Of a stretch of 64,000 nucleotides of DNA, positions 60,842-64,000 are shown piece after piece. Each line of letters starts with the position of its first letter. Position 1 is the first letter of the stretch. The notes beneath the pieces were generated by a model. The model made no database searches. It was not told where the DNA came from and saw only the letters and a list, made by a program, of their open reading frames with translations. Origin of the DNA: Propionicicella superfundia DSM 22317 (GTDB lineage Bacteria; Actinomycetota; Actinomycetes; Propionibacteriales; Propionibacteriaceae); the NCBI RefSeq assembly GCF_000423465.1, contig NZ_KE384020.1, forward strand, positions 489,671-553,670, given 5' to 3'. A program made the translations under genes and the position numbers.

Positions 60842-62235
60842 CCGTTGACGTCAGCGGAGCCGAGCGGCTCCCGACGGCTGCCCGACGACGCCAGCAGCGC
60901 TCCTGGTACTGGTACGACTGGGCCAATTCGGCCTTCATCACCACGACCTCGACGGTCATCATCGGGCCGTACCTGACGTCGATCGCGACCACGGCCGCCT
61001 GCGGCCCCGATGTCGAGACCGCCGACTGCACGACCCCGCTGCAGGTGCTCGGCTTCATTCCCGTCCTGCCCGGGGCACTCCACCCGTACATGGTGACCTT
61101 CTCGACGCTGACCTCGGCGATCCTGCTGATCATCATCGGGGCCATCGCCGATCGCTCGCCCCATCCCCAGCGGCTGCTCGGCGGGTTCGCCTGGGTGGGT
61201 GCGGCCGCCGGTTCGCTGCTGTTCTTCCTCGGCGGCACGAACTGGCAGCTCGGCGTGGTGCTGTTCCTCATCGCGAACTTCTGTATGGGCGCATCGCTGG
61301 TGATCTACGACGCCGTGCTGTGCCGCATAGCGACCCCGGACGAGCGCGACCGGGTGTCGAGTCGCGGCTGGGCCTGGGGCTATATCGGCGGCGGGCTGCT
61401 GCTGGCCGGGAACCTCGCGCTGATGACCCTGCACGCGTCGGTCGGACTGTCCTACGAGCTGGCGATCCGGATCAGCCTGCTGTCGGCGGGCCTGTGGTGG
61501 GGCATCTTCACGGTCATCCCCGTCCTCGGTCTGCGCCGCCTGCCGCGGACCGCGCTGGACGAGCTGGCCCCGGCGCCCGGGGAAGGACGCGTCCGTGCCG
61601 CGTTCACGCAGCTCGCCGACACGTTTCGCGACCTGCGCCACTATCCGCAGACGCTCCTGTTCCTCGTCGCGTACCTGTTCTTCAACGACGGCATCCAGAC
61701 CGTCATCGGGCAGTCCAGCCTGTACGCGCAGGCCGAGCTGGGCATGACGACCAGTCAGGTCATGATCGTGTTCCTGCTGATCCAGTTCACCGCGTTCTTC
61801 GGCGCGCTGGGGTTCGGCGCGATCGCGGCGCGGCGCGGCGCCAAGCTGACGGTGCTGGTGGGGATCGGCATCTGGCTCGGGGTCGTTGTCGTCGCGTTCT
61901 TCATCCCCGGAGGAGTGTTCGCGGCGTTCGCCGGCCTGGGCGTGGCGATCGCGGTCGTCATGGGCGGCACCCAGGCGCTGTCACGCTCGCTGTACAGCCA
62001 GCTCGTGCCGGTGGGGCGGGAGTCGGAGTACTTCAGTCTCTATCAGGCGATGGAACGCGGCACGAGCTGGACCGGCACGCTCGTCTTCGGCCTCGTCTTC
62101 AGCCTGACCGGGACCTACCGTGCGTCGATCGTGGCCCTGATCGTCTTCTTCGTCGTGGGCGGCCTGCTGTTGTCACGGGTCGACATGCGCAAGGGCATCC
62201 TGGACGCGGGCAACGAGTTGCCCAAGGTCTACTGA
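60838..62235 (+). CDS. MFS transporter, UMF1/Atg22-like
   Basis: 465 residues, twelve TM helices. YWYDWANSAFITTTSTVIIGPYL near residue 24 is the UMF1 hallmark; MGASLVIYDAVLCRIATPDERDRVSSRGWAWGYIGGG and TQALSRSLYSQLVPVGRESEYFSLYQAMERG are further conserved blocks. Substrate unknown, amino acids in yeast Atg22. Coupled to GDPD by ATGA overlap. Confidence 0.9.
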   Translation: MTVDVSGAERLPTAARRRQQRSWYWYDWANSAFITTTSTVIIGPYLTSIATTAACGPDVETADCTTPLQVLGFIPVLPGALHPYMVTFSTLTSAILLIIIGAIADRSPHPQRLLGGFAWVGAAAGSLLFFLGGTNWQLGVVLFLIANFCMGASLVIYDAVLCRIATPDERDRVSSRGWAWGYIGGGLLLAGNLALMTLHASVGLSYELAIRISLLSAGLWWGIFTVIPVLGLRRLPRTALDELAPAPGEGRVRAAFTQLADTFRDLRHYPQTLLFLVAYLFFNDGIQTVIGQSSLYAQAELGMTTSQVMIVFLLIQFTAFFGALGFGAIAARRGAKLTVLVGIGIWLGVVVVAFFIPGGVFAAFAGLGVAIAVVMGGTQALSRSLYSQLVPVGRESEYFSLYQAMERGTSWTGTLVFGLVFSLTGTYRASIVALIVFFVVGGLLLSRVDMRKGILDAGNELPKVY

Positions 62236-62270
62236 CCCGCCGGGCGCGGCCTTTTCGCGTGACCGGCGGG
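62236..62270 (+). terminator. Terminator after the MFS gene
   Basis: CCCGCCGG / CCGGCGGG pair across a loop that holds CTTTTCG. Confidence 0.5.
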
Positions 62271-62334
62271 CGGCTACGGTGGAACACGTTCGCGGTGTGC
62301 GGCGTTCCGATCTGGTGGAGGAGGGTGATCACCG

Positions 62335-62670
62335 ATGGCTGATCGAGCATTGCGCGGTTCGGGCTTGGGTTCGAAGAGTTTCGAGGACGAGACCGGCATC
62401 GAGTTCGCAGCGCGTCAGGAGGTCGGGTTCGACTGCCCCAACGGGCACCATTTCGATCTGGTCTTCGCTGAGGAGGCGGAGCTCCCCACGCAGTGGGAGT
62501 GCCCCCGGTGCGGGCAGATCGCCGGGCGTACCGACGGCGTGGTCGCCGAGGAGAAGGAGACGAAGCCGCCACGCACGCACTGGGACATGCTGCGGGAGCG
62601 GCGTTCGATCCCCGAGCTCGAGGAGCTTCTGGCCGAGCGTCTGGACGAGATCCGCAACCCCGACAAGTGA
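62335..62670 (+). CDS. rbpA: RNA polymerase-binding protein RbpA
   Basis: 111 residues; GGAGGAGGG precedes the ATG. The N-terminal ALRGSGLGSKSFEDETG, the zinc-binding core FDCPNGHHFDLVF / WECPRCGQ, the basic linker and the C-terminal sigma-interacting helix (THWDMLRERRSIPELEELLAERL) are all present. It stabilises RNA polymerase with the primary sigma factor in actinobacteria. Neighbours FxsA and Ppm1 match the mycobacterial locus. Confidence 0.96.
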   Translation: MADRALRGSGLGSKSFEDETGIEFAARQEVGFDCPNGHHFDLVFAEEAELPTQWECPRCGQIAGRTDGVVAEEKETKPPRTHWDMLRERRSIPELEELLAERLDEIRNPDK

Positions 62671-62686
62671 CGGTGTCGGGTCCGCG

Positions 62687-63277
62687 TCAGGGCTCGATCT
62701 CGCCGCGAATGACGAGCGGATCGTCGGGGTCGTCGCCCGGTGTCCGAGGCGTGTCCGGTCCGCGCTCCTCCGTCGAGGCCGCTCCGCCGGCCGCGTCGGC
62801 GACGGTCTCCCCCTCGATCACAGTGCTCGCGTTCGTCACCATGCGCAGCCGTGTGACGTCCACCCCGCGCCGACGCAACCAGCGGTCGACGAGCGCGGAT
62901 GCGCCGGAGCGCAGCAGCGGCCGGGTGAACGGCAGGATGGCGAGCAGGCCGACGACATCGCCGATGTAGCCGGGCAGGAACAGCAGAATGCCGCCCAGCA
63001 TGATCAGCAGGACGTCGAGGATCTCGCCCTCGGGCGAGCGTCCGGCCTCGCGGAGCTGCCGGTATGCGGCCGCGGACGCGCGGCTCTCCAGGCCGACCAG
63101 CCAGCCGCCGAGGACGGCCGTGCCGAGGATGACCGCGAGCGACCACCAGACGCCGATCAGATTCCCGACCCACAAGAACACGGCCAGTTCGGCGAACGGA
63201 TACGCGACGATCGCCAGCACGCGCAGGAGCGCCCGCCAGGAGAACCCCCCGGAGGCCGGCGACGGCGAGGGCGTCAT
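62687..63277 (-). CDS. fxsA: FxsA family membrane protein
   Basis: 196 residues with three to four TM helices; PFAELAVFLWVGNLIGVWWSLAVILGTAVLGGWLV, LIMLGGILLFLPGYIGDVVGLLAILPFTRPLLR are the FxsA blocks. The acidic C-tail is variable. FxsA in Escherichia coli limits F-plasmid exclusion of T7; role here unknown. Starts 12 bases after the ppm1 stop, so co-transcribed. Confidence 0.92.
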   Translation of the reverse strand: MTPSPSPASGGFSWRALLRVLAIVAYPFAELAVFLWVGNLIGVWWSLAVILGTAVLGGWLVGLESRASAAAYRQLREAGRSPEGEILDVLLIMLGGILLFLPGYIGDVVGLLAILPFTRPLLRSGASALVDRWLRRRGVDVTRLRMVTNASTVIEGETVADAAGGAASTEERGPDTPRTPGDDPDDPLVIRGEIEP

Positions 63278-63289
63278 CGGCGAGCCCGG

Positions 63290-64000
63290 CTAGCCCTGCC
63301 CGCCGACGGCCGCCTTGGGGCGCTTCGGGCCGACGAGCGATCGGAGCTGCTCGGCGCGATGCTTGATCCCCCACCGTGCGGTGAGGAGAGCGGCCTCGAG
63401 GATGATCTTGGAGCTCATCTTCGACTGCCCGCGTTCGCGTTCGGCGAACTCGATCGGCACCTCCGCGACCTTCAGGCCGTGCTGCAGCACGTTCCACGTC
63501 ATGTTCACCTGGAACCCGTAGCCGGCCGCCTCGATCGTGTCGAGCCCGATCGTCTCCAGCGTGCCGGCGCGGAAGGCGTTCAGGCCTCCCGTGGCGTCCT
63601 TCACCGTGATCCCGAGCCAGAAACGCGTCCACAGGTTCCCGCCGCGCGAGAGGAGCTCGCGGGACTTCGGCCAGTTGACGACCGTGCCACCGCGCACCCA
63701 GCGGGAGCCCTTGACCATGTCGGCGTCGCGAAGCGCGTCGAGCAGCAGCGGAAGCTGCTCGGGCTGGTGGGATCCGTCGGCGTCGTGCTCGACGAGGACG
63801 TCGTAGCCGCGATCGAGGCCCCACCGGAACCCGGCGAGGTAGGCGGCGCCCAGCCCCTCCTTGCCCTGGCGGTGCAGGACGTGGATGTGGTCGTCGGCAG
63901 CCGCCAGCCGGTCGGCGATGTCCCCCGTGCCGTCGGGCGAGTTGTCGTCGGCGACGAGGATGTGCGCCGCGGGGACCGACGCGCGCAGGCGACCGGTGAT
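63290..64000 (-). CDS. ppm1: Polyprenol monophosphomannose synthase, 5' end cut by window
   Basis: The frame stays open to the last base; 236 residues seen. GT2 motifs ILVADDNSPDGTGDIADRL and LVEHDADGSHQPEQLP (metal-binding DAD), then KGSRWVRGGTVVNWPKSRE, DATGGLNAFR and SKMSSKIILEAALLTARWG of dolichyl-phosphate mannosyltransferases. It makes polyprenyl-phosphate mannose for lipomannan and protein mannosylation, matching the PIM genes at 17-20 kb. Adjacent to fxsA and rbpA as in mycobacteria. Confidence 0.93.
   Translation of the reverse strand: MTGRLRASVPAAHILVADDNSPDGTGDIADRLAAADDHIHVLHRQGKEGLGAAYLAGFRWGLDRGYDVLVEHDADGSHQPEQLPLLLDALRDADMVKGSRWVRGGTVVNWPKSRELLSRGGNLWTRFWLGITVKDATGGLNAFRAGTLETIGLDTIEAAGYGFQVNMTWNVLQHGLKVAEVPIEFAERERGQSKMSSKIILEAALLTARWGIKHRAEQLRSLVGPKRPKAAVGGQG

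Overview
The window reads as chromosomal DNA of a high-GC Gram-positive actinobacterium. It carries phosphatidylinositol-mannoside genes, RbpA, a polyprenol-phosphate-mannose synthase end, a mycothiol-dependent-isomerase-like DinB-fold protein, and the small-basic-protein/DUF881/GarA/FtsR-like gene string typical of Actinomycetota. The pyrophosphate-type phosphofructokinase closely resembles those of propionibacteria, so a Propionibacteriaceae-like host is my best guess, as an inference. No mycolate genes are seen. Coding density is high, and many genes have a TAnnnT box about 5 to 10 bases before the start codon, suggesting widespread leaderless transcription.

Layout. 1-5.1 kb: an alpha/beta-hydrolase end, then tRNA-Val(CAC), whose 3' end is repeated exactly about 3.9 kb downstream. 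The stretch between the copies is a decayed integrative element: a frameshifted HU-like gene, a membrane-anchored protein with a degenerate Nudix box, two overlapping small genes, an AbiEi antitoxin cut by a stop codon with no toxin, and a tyrosine-integrase ruin beside the right repeat. 5.3-9.3 kb: a tightly overlapping four-gene operon joining an NADH-oxidase/CoA-disulfide-reductase-like flavoprotein that lacks the redox cysteine, two small membrane proteins, and a processive family-2 glycosyltransferase of the PgaC type. 9.4-12.0 kb: MarR plus carboxymuconolactone-decarboxylase-like pair, cytidylate-kinase-like protein, AraC regulator and VOC protein. 12.3-14.0 kb: dhaK and dhaL without dhaM. 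14.1-25.4 kb: thrS, a small membrane gene pair, HIT, PIM acyltransferase, PimA-like transferase, pgsA2-like CDP-alcohol transferase, DUF881, small basic protein, DUF881, GcvH-like, FHA, MerR, DUF151 and MerR.

25.5-42.1 kb: PPi-PFK, TadG-like pseudopilin-type protein, YrdC/Sua5-family protein, YihY, PPK2, Mak_N_cap protein, cysteine hydrolase, 6-phosphogluconate dehydrogenase, polyamine-synthase-fold protein, Dps, a TPR protein, YbjN, OsmC, two lipoproteins, a DinB-fold protein and a ProA-like dehydrogenase. 42.1-48.7 kb: UvrA-like ABC protein, zinc alcohol dehydrogenase, isochorismatase-like hydrolase, Nudix, alpha/beta-hydrolase and GNAT. 48.7-54.2 kb: a complete livKHMGF branched-chain amino acid ABC transporter on the minus strand. 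54.6-64 kb: ThpR, a two-TM protein, Lpd, an HTH-MurA fusion, PdxY, GDPD, a UMF1-type MFS transporter, RbpA, FxsA and the C-terminal part of Ppm1.

The most notable points are the cysteine-less flavoprotein/polysaccharide-synthase operon, a GcvH-like protein with no lysine at all, a GarA-like FHA protein whose N-terminus is a zinc ribbon, and the layered tRNA-Val attachment site with compensatory changes in a duplicated terminator hairpin.
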